From: an uncultured Granulosicoccaceae bacterium
GTDB lineage: Bacteria > Pseudomonadota > Gammaproteobacteria > Granulosicoccales > Granulosicoccaceae
Assembly: GCA_938006335.1 (NCBI GenBank)
Contig: CALLMF010000019.1
Span: 1-64,000, forward strand
DNA length: 64,000 nucleotides
Direction: 5' to 3'
Position numbers and translations under genes: made by a program. Shown piece by piece: positions 8,400 through 17,922 of the stretch. Within the stretch, counting starts at the first letter, position 1. Each line of letters begins with the position of its first letter. The notes under the pieces are model-generated. The model worked only from the letters and a program-made list of their open reading frames with translations. It ran no database searches and had not been told where the DNA came from.

Positions 8400-9496
8400 G
8401 CTGGCCGCTCCATCCAGCGGCTGACAAGCTTCAGGAGCAGCGTGACGAAGATGATGATCAGCACCAGGTACACGATGGCGAGCAAGGTGCCGTAACCGAC
8501 GTTGGACCTGTCGCGGTACTCCCGAAAGATGAAGCTGGTGACACTATCTGTCGCCCCTCCTGGCCCGCCCGAGGTGACGTTGATGATGACGTCGGCAAGC
8601 TTCAGTTTGAAAATGATGCGAATCACGACCGCTGTGACCGACACCGGCAGCATCAGTGGAAAAATCACTTCCTTGAAACTCTGCCAGCCCGTGGCGCCAT
8701 CCACGCGCGAGGCCTCGATGATCTCGCCCGGCAGTGCCTGCAGCCCCGCGAGCAACATGATCATCATGAACGGAATGAAGGTCCAGGCGTCCATCGCCAT
8801 GATCATGAATCGAGCAACTTCCGGCGATCCGTAAAAGCTCGGCTCGAACCCGATATCGCGCAGCAATCGCGACACCGGGCCAAACCGGACCTCCAGCATC
8901 GACTTGCCGATCATCCATGACACGGCAACGGGGCTCAGCATCAGTGGTAACAGAAACACCACCCTGAAAAACTTGCGCGCTCGAATCTGTGCGTTGAGCA
9001 ACAGCGCCAGACCAAACGCGATGACGTACTCGACGCTGATGGCCAGTACGTAGTACACCATGTTCTTGAGCGCGTTCCAGTAGAACGCGTCGGCCCACAT
9101 CTGCCTGACGTTATCGAGACCATTGAAGCGCGGGCCTCGTGGAGAGGCGAGGTTCCAGTCCGAAAATGAAATGTAGAGGGCAAACAGTAACGGGAAGACG
9201 ACAAGGCTGATCACGAACAGCGCAGCAGGCAATACAAACAGCGTGCGCTTGCCCTTCTCGCCATTGACCAGTACCTGCGACACACAAAGCGCTGTCGCCC
9301 ACAGCAGATAGGCATAGAGCACAGGACGCCAGCTATCGAAACCCGCAGACACCCTGCCCGTCTCGTAAGCAAACTGCCACACCGCCAGTGCGATACCGAG
9401 GAGCGCGGTACCACGTACCAGCATCTTTCCGAGACGCTTTCTGCCTTCCGGGATATGGTCGGCCGTGACCGTATGTAGTAGATCGCCCTGATTCAT
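8396..9496 (-). CDS. Sugar ABC transporter permease, MalF type
   Basis: A 366-residue inner-membrane permease of the CUT1 MalF/UgpA type, longer than average because of two additional N-terminal helices (residues about 28-62). The EAA loop reads EASRVDGATGWQSFKEVIFP. It lies between the binding protein gene (separated by 137 bases with a strong stem-loop) and the MalG-type gene (four-base overlap). The pair should import the ligand of the binding protein encoded upstream. Confidence 0.87.
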   Translation of the reverse strand: MNQGDLLHTVTADHIPEGRKRLGKMLVRGTALLGIALAVWQFAYETGRVSAGFDSWRPVLYAYLLWATALCVSQVLVNGEKGKRTLFVLPAALFVISLVVFPLLFALYISFSDWNLASPRGPRFNGLDNVRQMWADAFYWNALKNMVYYVLAISVEYVIAFGLALLLNAQIRARKFFRVVFLLPLMLSPVAVSWMIGKSMLEVRFGPVSRLLRDIGFEPSFYGSPEVARFMIMAMDAWTFIPFMMIMLLAGLQALPGEIIEASRVDGATGWQSFKEVIFPLMLPVSVTAVVIRIIFKLKLADVIINVTSGGPGGATDSVTSFIFREYRDRSNVGYGTLLAIVYLVLIIIFVTLLLKLVSRWMERPA

Positions 9497-9582
9497 CGTT
9501 CGGCTACAGCATATCGGTACGAAAACACTCGTTCAGGTGGCAGCAGCAGACACGTGGCAGCGGCATGTAGCTTCGAAGCTGT

Positions 9583-9616
9583 CGTGCGTGTGTGATCACT
9601 CGACCACACACGCACG
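9583..9616. repeat. 12-bp perfect stem-loop between binding protein and permease genes
   Basis: CGTGCGTGTGTG (9583-9594) pairs perfectly with CACACACGCACG (9605-9616) across a 10-base loop. No T tract follows on the minus strand. The position immediately after the binding-protein gene suggests an mRNA 3' stabiliser or partial attenuator, giving more binding protein than permease. Confidence 0.65.
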
Positions 9617-9633
9617 CGTACTTGCAGAATTGC

Positions 9634-11259
9634 CTACAGGCCCAGTGAGGCCTTGTAGATGGCGATCTGCTCTTCACGACCGATCTGGTCGGTGATCTTG
9701 TCCCAGGCGGCGGCAATGGCATCGGCCGTTTCCTGTGCGGATTCGTACTGACCGGCATAACCCTTGGCCAACTCGTCTTCGGCTACGGAGTAGTACTGGA
9801 AGATGCCGGGGATTCGCGGCTCGATGGCTGCGTTCGGGTGGTTGTAGCTATCGGCGTTCGAACCGAGGTAGTCCTCAACGTATTCGCGGTCATAGCCCGC
9901 TTCCTCCCATTCCTCGAACTGGAAGTGAGAGTTCCGGTAGGGCTGGAAGCCGGACGGATAGGCAGAAGCCCACAGCGAGAGGTCCTTGCCACCGAGATGC
10001 GCAGCGGCAGACCAGGCGGCCTTCTTTTTCTTCTCGTCGCCTTCCACGGTCGCCATGACGTAAACGCCCCAACCGATGTAAGCCATGTTGGGCGCCTCGT
10101 TACGCGTGTCTTCCCACGCGCTCGCTTGTGCGTTGTACACACGATCTGAAGCGGGGTTGATACCAAAGCCTGCGACATCGCCAACCACTGACGAGTCCGA
10201 TGTGCGCGCAGACGAACCGACATCCCCCCACCACATCAGCATCGAGCCGGTGCCCGCGAGGAATTGCTGGAACGCGGTGGTGCCGGGATCAGCATTGATC
10301 TGATCGGCCGGATAGGCGCCAGCCTCGATCAGGTCCATCACATCCTGAATGGCCTGTACCCACGCCGGGTTGTTGACCATCGGCTTCATGGTATCCGGCT
10401 CGAACAGCCACGCCGGGCTATTCGGGTGTTTGGCATAGGCCGCTGCCCGGTTCTCGAGAAAATAGAAACCGAAACCACCCCAGCCCTTGAGCGGATCAAG
10501 ATAGCCATGAGCCGGAAGACCGGTGAGTGGGTCTTCCTTGCCGATGAGATCCAGAGAGACCTGATTGACTTCCTGCCAGGTCGTCGGCACGTCGCGGCCG
10601 GTAATCGAATCGGGGCCGAAGTAGTCCTTGCGATACGCGAAGGAATGACAGTCACCGTCGATGGACACGCGGTAGGTCTTGCCATCCCAGGTACCCACAG
10701 GTTCCTTCAGGTAGTCAACATAATCGTCCATGTCGATCTGCTCCTTTACCCAGTCGGGCATTTCCGACGCGAGGCCCTTGCCGAGCACATCGCCCTCGAA
10801 GGGCGCACCCATCTCGATGATGTCGAAGTCGACGGTACCGGTCGCGATGGACTGTTGCAGGCGTGCGTTGTAGTCCGCCTGAGCGAGATCGATCCAGTTG
10901 ATCTTGGCGCCGGTGTAGGCCTCCCAGGGCTTGAGAAATCCGCGGAACAGAAAGTTATGAAGGTTCTGGTTATTCAGTCCCATGAAGGTGAGCTCGACGC
11001 CTTCGAACTCACCTTCGGCCACATTCTGCTTTGTGGCACCGAGACACAACTCTCCGACCTTCTGCCAATCAGAATCAGTCGGTGAACCTGCTCCAACTCC
11101 CGGAATTTTCAGTATTTCAGCACGCAGATTACCGTGGTCATCAGCAAGACCGATCTTGGGCAGCATCGCGGCGGTACCCGCAGCTGCCATGCCCTTTAGC
11201 ATCTGGCGACGATTCACTCTTTGCGCTGCGAGAATGTAGTTGTAAAGATCAACTTTCAT
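9634..11259 (-). CDS. Extracellular sugar-binding protein of the ABC transporter, Tat-type signal
   Basis: A 541-residue solute-binding protein, large for family 1. The N terminus has the twin-arginine-like motif NRRQMLKG followed by an Ala/Gly-rich hydrophobic stretch, so export by the Tat pathway is likely. Later segments fit CUT1 binding proteins (for example WWGDVGSSAR and the aromatic-rich C-terminal half). The ATG at 11259 has a strong GGAGGAG site. It is the first gene of the binding protein-permease-permease operon and is divergent from the ATPase gene. The ligand, perhaps a polyol or sugar acted on by the neighbouring reductase and kinase, is not determined. Confidence 0.85.
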   Translation of the reverse strand: MKVDLYNYILAAQRVNRRQMLKGMAAAGTAAMLPKIGLADDHGNLRAEILKIPGVGAGSPTDSDWQKVGELCLGATKQNVAEGEFEGVELTFMGLNNQNLHNFLFRGFLKPWEAYTGAKINWIDLAQADYNARLQQSIATGTVDFDIIEMGAPFEGDVLGKGLASEMPDWVKEQIDMDDYVDYLKEPVGTWDGKTYRVSIDGDCHSFAYRKDYFGPDSITGRDVPTTWQEVNQVSLDLIGKEDPLTGLPAHGYLDPLKGWGGFGFYFLENRAAAYAKHPNSPAWLFEPDTMKPMVNNPAWVQAIQDVMDLIEAGAYPADQINADPGTTAFQQFLAGTGSMLMWWGDVGSSARTSDSSVVGDVAGFGINPASDRVYNAQASAWEDTRNEAPNMAYIGWGVYVMATVEGDEKKKKAAWSAAAHLGGKDLSLWASAYPSGFQPYRNSHFQFEEWEEAGYDREYVEDYLGSNADSYNHPNAAIEPRIPGIFQYYSVAEDELAKGYAGQYESAQETADAIAAAWDKITDQIGREEQIAIYKASLGL

Positions 11260-11494
11260 TATTTCTCCTCCGGTGGGCTCAGACCACCGAATGCGGAATG
11301 AGCGGCAAAACCCTGCACACAGTGCCTGAAGCGCGGACTACAACGAGTTTCTATTCTTTGCTGAAGACACGAATATTCGTCTGCGCTTCATTATGAAGAT
11401 GACTCGACCGCTGTCAACTTCCAGATCAATGCCTCGTGTCGCAACAAGCTGGCGCAGCAGGTATGCTCTACCCAACAGCGAGGAGCAGGATGTT
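11260..11494. promoter_or_regulatory. Divergent promoter region of the sugar ABC transporter
   Basis: A 235-base interval between the binding-protein gene (minus) and the ATPase gene (plus). It contains AAAACCCTGCA at 11307-11317, which repeats the core of the outer arm of the palindrome upstream of the aldo/keto reductase (4835-4846, complement). This may be a shared operator half-site. No full palindrome or confident -35/-10 pair was identified. Confidence 0.35.
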
Positions 11495-12529
11495 TTGGGA
11501 AGCGTAAACATAAGCGAACTGAGCAAATCCTACGGCTCGGTCGAGATCATGCGCGGCTTGAATCTGGACATCGCCGACTCGGAATTCGTGGCTCTGGTCG
11601 GACCATCGGGGTGCGGCAAATCCACATTGTTGCGGATGATCGCCGGGCTCGAGCCCATCAACAGCGGCACTATTTCCATCGGTGATCGTGTAGTCAACGC
11701 CTTGCCGCCATCGCAGCGTGACATCGCCATGGTCTTCCAGACCTATGCGCTCTATCCGCATAAAACTGTCGCCGAGAACATGGGGTTTGCATTGAAGGTT
11801 TCTCGTGTCAACAAGAGCGAAATAGCGGAGCGTGTTCGCGAGGCTGCAGAAATTCTCAGCCTGACTGAGTATCTCGATCGAAAGCCCCGACACCTTTCTG
11901 GAGGACAGCGCCAGCGCGTTGCGATGGGACGCGCCATTGTGCGTGACCCCGAGGTGTTTCTTTTTGACGAACCACTGTCGAACCTGGATGCAAAGCTGCG
12001 TATCCAGATGCGTACCGAGATCAAGCAACTTCACCAACGCCTGAAGACAACCACGGTGTTCGTCACACACGACCAGATCGAGGCCATGACCCTCGCCGAC
12101 CGGGTCGTGGTCATGCAAGCAGGTCTTATTGAACAGATCGGAACACCGTTGGAACTCTATGACTATCCGTGCAACATATTTGTAGCGACATTCATCGGAG
12201 CGCCATCGATGAACTTGTTGCAAGCGGAGCTCGCCAACGGAAGTGTCTCAGTCGGGGGCAGACACTTCCCCGGACCGTCGGGAGCAGGAAGCGTCAAGCT
12301 GGGTGTACGTCCGGAACACCTGCAACTCGCCGAAGACGGCCTGCCCATGACCGTCAAGGTCGTCGAACCGACTGGCTCCGAGACCATGGTATTTCTCGAC
12401 TTTCAGAATCAGGATGTTGTAGCGGTATTTCGTGAGCGGCATGAGTTCAGTATTGGACAAACCATCCAACTCCAACCGGATCCCGAAAAGCTGCACGTGT
12501 TTGACGCCGATAGTCACAAGCGCCTGTAA
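11495..12529 (+). CDS. Sugar ABC transporter ATP-binding protein, MalK/UgpC type
   Basis: A 344-residue ATPase if started at the TTG at 11495, which has an AGGAG site nine bases upstream. An open frame with ATG reaches back to 11393 but adds 34 residues without family resemblance. Motifs: Walker A GPSGCGKST, Q-loop FQTYALYPHKT, signature LSGGQRQRV, Walker B VFLFDEPLSNLD, switch VTHDQIEAMTL. The C-terminal half is the OB/TOBE regulatory domain (VKLGVRPEHLQL). It should energise the two permeases on the other strand. It is divergently transcribed from the binding-protein gene. Confidence 0.87.
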   Translation: MGSVNISELSKSYGSVEIMRGLNLDIADSEFVALVGPSGCGKSTLLRMIAGLEPINSGTISIGDRVVNALPPSQRDIAMVFQTYALYPHKTVAENMGFALKVSRVNKSEIAERVREAAEILSLTEYLDRKPRHLSGGQRQRVAMGRAIVRDPEVFLFDEPLSNLDAKLRIQMRTEIKQLHQRLKTTTVFVTHDQIEAMTLADRVVVMQAGLIEQIGTPLELYDYPCNIFVATFIGAPSMNLLQAELANGSVSVGGRHFPGPSGAGSVKLGVRPEHLQLAEDGLPMTVKVVEPTGSETMVFLDFQNQDVVAVFRERHEFSIGQTIQLQPDPEKLHVFDADSHKRL

Positions 12530-12552
12530 CGAGGACTTTCGCTAAAGGGCCA

Positions 12553-13836
12553 TCAACGACCTAACAATGCCGGCAAGCCCAACGATACAGCCGGCACATA
12601 AGTCACAAGCATCAGCGCCGCAAACATGGCGATATAGAACGGCCAGATGGTCCGGACCGCTGACTCGATAGGCACACGACCTACCGCACAACCAACAAAC
12701 AACACGGTGCCAACAGGCGGCGTACACAAGCCCAGGCCAAGGTTCATCAGCAGCATGATGCCAAACTGGATGGGATCCATGCCGGTACTCACTGCAATCG
12801 GCATGAAGATGGGCGTGCAGATCAGAATGAGCGCCGCCATGTCCATGATCATGCCGAGCAGCAACAGCATGACGTTGATCATCAACAGGATCATGATCGG
12901 GTTGTCGGACAAGGTGGTGAGTGCATTACCCAGCAAGGTGGGCACCTGATAAAGCGCGAGCAGGTAGCCGAAGGCACCCGCACAACCGATAAGAATCATG
13001 ACCATCGAGGTCGTGCGCACCGATTGCACGACCGCCGCCTTGAAATCCTCGAAGTTCAACGAGCGATAGACGATGGCGGTGAGCACCAGCGCATAGATGG
13101 CGCCGAACGCACCGGACTCGGTGACAGTGAATACGCCCGATAGCACACCACCCACGATGATGACCGCGGTGATGAACCCGGGGATGGCCGCTAGTGCCGA
13201 ACGCCCGACCTCTGACCAACCTGGGAAGGCCTCGGCCGGATAGTTGTGCTTGATCGCGATCAGCCAGGCAACAACCGCGAGGCACACACACATCAGGATT
13301 CCAGGCACCACCCCTGCGAGGAAGAGCTTGGAGACCGACAGGCCACCACCTGCCGCTACACTGAAGATGATCATGTTGTGACTCGGCGGGATGACAACAC
13401 CCGCTATGGACGATGTCACAGTGACATTGACTGCGTAGTCGCCCCGGTAGCCCTTCTCCTTCATTGCCGGTATCAACAGCGAACCCAGCGCCGACACATC
13501 GGCGACCGCTGAGCCCGAAATACCGCCGAACAACATGCTTGAGAAGATGTTGACCGAGGCGAGCCCACCGCGTACATGCCCGACCAGACTGGAGGCGAAG
13601 CGCACCAGACGCAGTGCTATGCCACCGCGCAACATCAACTCTCCAGCAAAGATGAAAAACGGTATCGCCATCAGCGAAAACACCGAAACGTTGCTGATGA
13701 TTCGTTGAAACGGGGTCAGTAGCGGAAAACCTTCGTAGGCGAAGGCCGCGAGGGCCGCAACGCCCATCGCAAAAGCGACCGGAATTCCGGAAATGATTCC
13801 GACGCCGAAGATGCCGAGAAGAATCCACACACCCAT
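12553..13836 (-). CDS. dctM: TRAP transporter large membrane subunit DctM
   Basis: A 427-residue, 12-helix membrane protein of the TRAP-T large-subunit family. Typical segments are FAGELMLRGGIALRL, GGISGSAVADVSALG and VIPPSHNMIIFSVAAG. It drives Na+-coupled uptake of a carboxylate or other acidic ligand from DctP. Its start lies three bases after the DctQ stop. It converges on the sugar ABC ATPase gene with only 23 bases between the two stop codons. Confidence 0.92.
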   Translation of the reverse strand: MGVWILLGIFGVGIISGIPVAFAMGVAALAAFAYEGFPLLTPFQRIISNVSVFSLMAIPFFIFAGELMLRGGIALRLVRFASSLVGHVRGGLASVNIFSSMLFGGISGSAVADVSALGSLLIPAMKEKGYRGDYAVNVTVTSSIAGVVIPPSHNMIIFSVAAGGGLSVSKLFLAGVVPGILMCVCLAVVAWLIAIKHNYPAEAFPGWSEVGRSALAAIPGFITAVIIVGGVLSGVFTVTESGAFGAIYALVLTAIVYRSLNFEDFKAAVVQSVRTTSMVMILIGCAGAFGYLLALYQVPTLLGNALTTLSDNPIMILLMINVMLLLLGMIMDMAALILICTPIFMPIAVSTGMDPIQFGIMLLMNLGLGLCTPPVGTVLFVGCAVGRVPIESAVRTIWPFYIAMFAALMLVTYVPAVSLGLPALLGR

Positions 13837-13839
13837 GGG

Positions 13840-14430
13840 TCAGTCTCTCTTGTCTGACGGGCCGGAGATGAGCTCCAGCACGATGGCAACCGCTCGGCTC
13901 CCGGCAAACAGCGCGATCAGGCCACCACAGATCGTGGCCGGAAGACTGCGCAGGCCTTCCGGAAGGCCAAGCATCGGCAACTTGTTACCCCAACTGAAAG
14001 CAACGAGTTGACTGCAGTAGATCGCCATGAAGATACCGAAGACGACCAGCACGAGGTCCCCGATCAGGCGAAGACTCAAACGCCAGCGTCGCGGCAAGGC
14101 ATCACGCAGGAAGGTGACGCCGAGGTGTCTGTCCTCGTGCATCAGGGTGGCACTGCCGAGAAAGGTGATCGCGATGACAAGCAGCAGGGACAGCTGCTCG
14201 ACCCAGGTCGGCGTGTCGTTCAGAACGTATCGTCCGAAAACGAGCCAACCAAAAATCACCAGAAGAACGACCAGACAAACGCTGGCTGCGAGCAGGCAAA
14301 GCCCGGAGAGTCCGTCGAGCAGGCGTCCGATTATCCCCTCGAGGCGCGGTGCAGGTATCGAGAGGATTTCCTCTTCATCGATCTGATCGATATCGGGCGC
14401 TACGCGTGTCGTCATACCTGCTTTGACCAA
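13840..14430 (-). CDS. dctQ: TRAP transporter small membrane subunit DctQ
   Basis: A 196-residue protein with four membrane helices, the normal layout for DctQ. A hydrophilic N-terminal extension of about 35 residues precedes the first helix (LSGLCLLAASVCLVVLLVIF). The family segment LGSATLMHEDRHLGVTFL is present. It lies between dctP (79 bases, with an intrinsic terminator) and dctM (three bases). It holds the large subunit and receives ligand-loaded DctP. Confidence 0.88.
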   Translation of the reverse strand: MVKAGMTTRVAPDIDQIDEEEILSIPAPRLEGIIGRLLDGLSGLCLLAASVCLVVLLVIFGWLVFGRYVLNDTPTWVEQLSLLLVIAITFLGSATLMHEDRHLGVTFLRDALPRRWRLSLRLIGDLVLVVFGIFMAIYCSQLVAFSWGNKLPMLGLPEGLRSLPATICGGLIALFAGSRAVAIVLELISGPSDKRD

Positions 14431-14453
14431 TCAGTCAGAACGCAGAAGCGTTC

Positions 14454-14494
14454 AAAAAAAAAGGCCCGCCGCCCCCTCGCGGAGACAACGGGCC
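14454..14494 (-). terminator. Intrinsic terminator or attenuator between dctP and dctQ
   Basis: On the minus strand a GGCCCG arm (14489-14494) pairs with CGGGCC (14463-14468) and is followed by nine T residues (14454-14462). It sits between the dctP stop at 14509 and the dctQ start at 14430. Partial termination here would yield more periplasmic DctP than membrane subunits. Confidence 0.75.
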
Positions 14495-14508
14495 CAGGTA
14501 TCCGAGAA

Positions 14509-15507
14509 TTACTCGGCTGCCTGCATCTTCTCAACCAGCTCGACCATATCAGGGTTGGCTGCAAGGAACTGCTCGTACACCGGTGCCATGGCCGCCTGGA
14601 AGGGAGCCTTGTCTTCAACGGTATTGACCTCGACGCCCGCAGCCTTGACCTTGGCCATGCTCTCTTCCTGACGCGCTGACCACAGCTCACGCTGAGACTC
14701 GGCACTGTTGCGTGCGGCAGTCTTCACGATGTCCTGTTGCTCGGCGGACAGCGCATCCCAGGAGCGCTTGCTCATGCACACGCACTCGGGAATGATCAGG
14801 TGCTCTGACAGCGAGTAGTACTTGGCCGCTTCATAGTGGCTGGTGGACTCGTAGGACGGCGGGTTGTTCTCGGCACCATCGACGACACCGGTTTGCAGCG
14901 ACTGCAGAACTTCCGCAAACGCCATCGGCGTGGCGTTGCCGCCCATGGCCTCGATCATGCCGACGAACAGATCGTTGTTCATGACACGGATCTTCAGGCC
15001 CTCGACATCGGCGGGCGTGTTGATCGGACGCTCGGAGTTGTAGAAAGAACGCGCACCCGAGTCGTACCAGGCCAGCGCGACGATGCCCTTCTCGGCCATG
15101 CCTTCACCGATGAGGTCGCCGATCTCTCCATCCATGGCGCGATACATCTGCGGGATGCTCTTGAAGATGAACGGCAGGGATACCGCGTTGGTGGCCGGCA
15201 CCGATGTACCCATCGGCCCGAGGTTGAACTGACCTACGTCCAGCGCGCCGAGGCGCACCTGCTCGATGGCATCGGGCTGTGAGCCGAGCACACCGCCGTT
15301 GAACAGCTGAACGGTGATTTCGCCATCGGTCTTCTCAGCGACCTCCTCGGCGAACATTTCGAGAGCTACCGTGTTGGGATAGCCTTCCGGGTGGATATTC
15401 CAGGCGCGCAGCTCAGCGGCGTCGACGGCGACGCTCATGGTTGCGGCAAAACCGGCAGCGAGCGCCAGGGGCAGGCGTCGTGCGATGCGTGATACCGGGT
15501 GGTTCAT
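14509..15507 (-). CDS. dctP: TRAP transporter solute-binding protein DctP
   Basis: A 332-residue periplasmic binding protein with a signal peptide ending about AVDA-AELRAWN. The family core LKIRVMNNDLFVGMIEAMGG and the following VVDGAENNPPSY carry the Arg and Asn normally used to bind the ligand carboxylate. Typical DctP features such as SLPFIFKSIPQMYRAMDGE are also present. It is first in the dctPQM operon and followed by an intrinsic terminator. The ligand is unknown; C4-dicarboxylates and sugar acids are both possible. Confidence 0.9.
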   Translation of the reverse strand: MNHPVSRIARRLPLALAAGFAATMSVAVDAAELRAWNIHPEGYPNTVALEMFAEEVAEKTDGEITVQLFNGGVLGSQPDAIEQVRLGALDVGQFNLGPMGTSVPATNAVSLPFIFKSIPQMYRAMDGEIGDLIGEGMAEKGIVALAWYDSGARSFYNSERPINTPADVEGLKIRVMNNDLFVGMIEAMGGNATPMAFAEVLQSLQTGVVDGAENNPPSYESTSHYEAAKYYSLSEHLIIPECVCMSKRSWDALSAEQQDIVKTAARNSAESQRELWSARQEESMAKVKAAGVEVNTVEDKAPFQAAMAPVYEQFLAANPDMVELVEKMQAAE

Positions 15508-15540
15508 GATTATTCGGCTCCAGTGGATTGTGGCAGTACC

Positions 15541-15550
15541 ATACTAGTAT
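15541..15550. promoter_or_regulatory. Palindrome ATACTAGTAT upstream of dctP, candidate operator
   Basis: A perfect 10-base palindrome 34 bases before the dctP start. On the minus strand it overlaps a -10-like TATACT, so a bound regulator would block transcription. Many TRAP operons are controlled by GntR-type repressors with short AT-rich palindromes. No regulator gene is adjacent, so this is tentative. Confidence 0.3.
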
Positions 15551-15694
15551 AGCGCCTTTGGGTTCAAGACGTCTGTGCCCTCACAGCTTGAATCGCTCGC
15601 CTTCATGGCGCAAGTGCCTGTTCACGGATCTGGCCTGGCGCCCTGATTCACGTCACCGGGGCCGCCACGTCACGGCTGCATCACGCTGAATCGC

Positions 15695-15700
15695 TATACT
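15695..15700 (+). promoter_or_regulatory. Possible -10 element of typA
   Basis: TATACT followed by a CCGCGC discriminator, 135 bases before the typA start. No convincing -35 is seen at the usual spacing, so the call rests on the -10 match alone. Confidence 0.3.
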
Positions 15701-15834
15701 CCGCGCACGGTTTCGGCACGCGTCTCGCGTACCCAACCTTCCCGGAAGCTCACTTTCAGGCCATCCGCACTCTCGGGTGCGGCTGGCCTGTGCTCATTTG
15801 CGAACTCGCAAGGCCTACCCACGAGACCCCCGCC

Positions 15835-17667
15835 GTGATCCAGAAACTCAGAAACATCGCGATCATCGCGCATGTTGACCATGGCAAGACCACGCTGGTT
15901 GACAAGCTCCTGCAGCAGTCCGGCACGCTGGACATGCGCAAGGACGTGACCGAGCGCCTGATGGACTCCAACGCCATCGAGAAGGAACGTGGCATCACCA
16001 TCCTCTCCAAGAACACCGCGATCCGCTGGAACGACTACCGTATCAACATCGTCGACACCCCCGGCCACGCCGACTTCGGCGGTGAGGTGGAGCGAGTGCT
16101 CTCGATGGTCGACTCGGTCCTGTTGCTGGTTGATGCCGCGGAAGGCCCGATGCCGCAAACGCGCTTCGTGACCCAGAAAGCCTTTGCGATGGGTTTTCGC
16201 CCCATCGTGGTCATCAACAAGATCGACCGCGAAGGCGCGCGCCCGGACTGGGCGCTGGACCAGACCTTCGAGCTCTTCGACAACCTCGGCGCCACCGACG
16301 AACAGCTCGATTTCCCGGTCATCTACGCGTCCGCTGTCAACGGTTATGCAGGCCTGGAACCCGATGTCACCGAAGGCGACATGACGCCCTTGTTCGAAGC
16401 TATCCTCGATGAGGTGCCTGCTCCCGACGTCGATGTGCACGGCCCGCTACAGATGCAGATCTCCTCTCTCGACTACTCAAGCTACGTGGGCGTTATCGGC
16501 ATTGCCCGAATCAAGCGGGGCGAGCTGCGCCCGAACCAGGCTGTCAAGGTCATCGACGACGAGGGCTCGCAACGCTCGGGCCGCGTGCTGCAAGTGCTGG
16601 GCTTTCATGGCCTCGAGCGCGTAGAGACCGAACTGGCGCAAGCCGGCGATATCGTAGCCATCACCGGCCTCGACAAACTGCACATCTCGGACACCTTGTG
16701 CGATCCGAACACGGTCGAGGCCCTGCCGCCTCTCACTGTCGACGAGCCGACCATCAGCATGATGTTCCAGCCGAACAGTTCGCCGTTCGCCGGCAAGGAA
16801 GGCAAGTACGTCACCAGCCGCAACATCTGGGATCGATTGCAGACCGAGCTGCTGCACAACGTGGCCCTGCGCGTTGAACGCGCCGAGCAAGGTGAGACGT
16901 TCAAGGTCTCCGGCCGAGGCGAGTTGCACCTGTCGGTATTGATCGAGAACATGCGCCGCGAAGGCTACGAGATGAGCGTGGGTCGACCCGTGGTCATCAC
17001 GCGTGTCAACCAAGAGACCGGCAAGGTCGAGGAGCCCTTCGAGCAGATCACCATAGACGTCGAGGAGCAGCACCAGGGCGCCATCATGGAAAAGATGGGC
17101 GTGCGCAAGGCCGAGCTCAAGGACATGTCTCCGGACGGCAAGGGCCGGGTGCGGCTCGACTACATTGCGCCCGCGCGCGGCATGATCGGCTTTCGAACGG
17201 AATTTCTGACTGCGACCTCCGGAACCGGCCTGATCTACTCGGTATTCGATCACTACGGGCCGCAAATCCAGATTGCCGGAATCGGCCAGCGACGCAACGG
17301 CGTGCTGATCAGCAACGGCACCGGCAAGGCGCTGGGGTTTGCACTCTGGAACCTCCAGGAGCGCGGCAAGTTGATCATTGGCGCCAATGTCCAGGTGTAC
17401 GAAGGCATGGTTGTCGGGATACATTCCCGGGACAACGACCTGACCGTAAACGTGCTGAAGGGCAAGCAGCTCACCAATGTGCGCGCCTCGGGCACCGATG
17501 AGAACATCCAGCTCACCCCGCACATCGATTTCAGTCTCGAACAAGCTCTGGAATTCATCGATGATGACGAGCTTGTGGAAGTTACCCCAGAGTCGATCAG
17601 GGTGCGCAAGAAGACCTTGACCGAAGGCATGCGCAAGCGCGAATCACGTGAAGCCAAGGCGAGCTAG
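15835..17667 (+). CDS. typA: Ribosome-associated GTPase TypA/BipA
   Basis: A 610-residue translational GTPase. The GTG at 15835 gives the classic start [20 protein letters not shown] (read as Met). G motifs: AHVDHGKTT (G1), the switch region [16 protein letters not shown] (G3) and [12 protein letters not shown] (G4). Domains III and V and the BipA-specific C terminus are full length. It acts on the 50S subunit, aiding ribosome assembly and stress or low-temperature growth. The gene is single. Its TAG stop lies in the first bases of an inverted-repeat element (17664-17725). Confidence 0.95.
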   Translation: MIQKLRNIAIIAHVDHGKTTLVDKLLQQSGTLDMRKDVTERLMDSNAIEKERGITILSKNTAIRWNDYRINIVDTPGHADFGGEVERVLSMVDSVLLLVDAAEGPMPQTRFVTQKAFAMGFRPIVVINKIDREGARPDWALDQTFELFDNLGATDEQLDFPVIYASAVNGYAGLEPDVTEGDMTPLFEAILDEVPAPDVDVHGPLQMQISSLDYSSYVGVIGIARIKRGELRPNQAVKVIDDEGSQRSGRVLQVLGFHGLERVETELAQAGDIVAITGLDKLHISDTLCDPNTVEALPPLTVDEPTISMMFQPNSSPFAGKEGKYVTSRNIWDRLQTELLHNVALRVERAEQGETFKVSGRGELHLSVLIENMRREGYEMSVGRPVVITRVNQETGKVEEPFEQITIDVEEQHQGAIMEKMGVRKAELKDMSPDGKGRVRLDYIAPARGMIGFRTEFLTATSGTGLIYSVFDHYGPQIQIAGIGQRRNGVLISNGTGKALGFALWNLQERGKLIIGANVQVYEGMVVGIHSRDNDLTVNVLKGKQLTNVRASGTDENIQLTPHIDFSLEQALEFIDDDELVEVTPESIRVRKKTLTEGMRKRESREAKAS

Positions 17668-17725
17668 TGGTCTGTCAGACCTCACTCTCGCTGAGGCCGA
17701 CACTATCAAGCTGACAGACCACTAG
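17664..17725. repeat. 62-bp CTAG inverted-repeat element (short copy)
   Basis: Perfect 16-base inverted ends (GCTAGTGGTCTGTCAG at 17663-17678 and its complement at 17711-17726) enclose a short interior. The right end continues with the complement of GGCCTCAGCGAG, matching the other copies. It forms a strong hairpin and may also act as transcription end for typA. The left TAG is the typA stop codon. Confidence 0.8.
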
Positions 17726-17922
17726 CGCCTTTCCGACCTGTACTTTTCCGGTTGGCCGAATTATGCGCGGTCGCTGTTAGTCTACTGACAGTAAAGAATA
17801 ACTGACCCACGGACGGCGGTTGTTCTTCGACTGCTCCGCGCACCAAGCCGAATCGCTTCCGGTCACTCACCATTGGAGGCGCTCGATCGTGTGCACCCGC
17901 TAATCGGTAGAGACACCGCTCC

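Larger units (their letters stand above)
15508..15834. other. Divergent intergenic region between dctP and typA
   Basis: A 327-base stretch without a supportable gene. It holds a perfect 10-base palindrome upstream of dctP (15541-15550) and a -10-like TATACT upstream of typA. An open frame runs from an ATG-like start at 15790 into typA, but typA itself starts at 15835. No repeats or RNA genes were recognised. Confidence 0.5.

Noticed and set aside
15790-15834. Upstream extension of typA
   Set aside because: The extra residues do not match the family; the GTG at 15835 begins the conserved [20 protein letters not shown] start.
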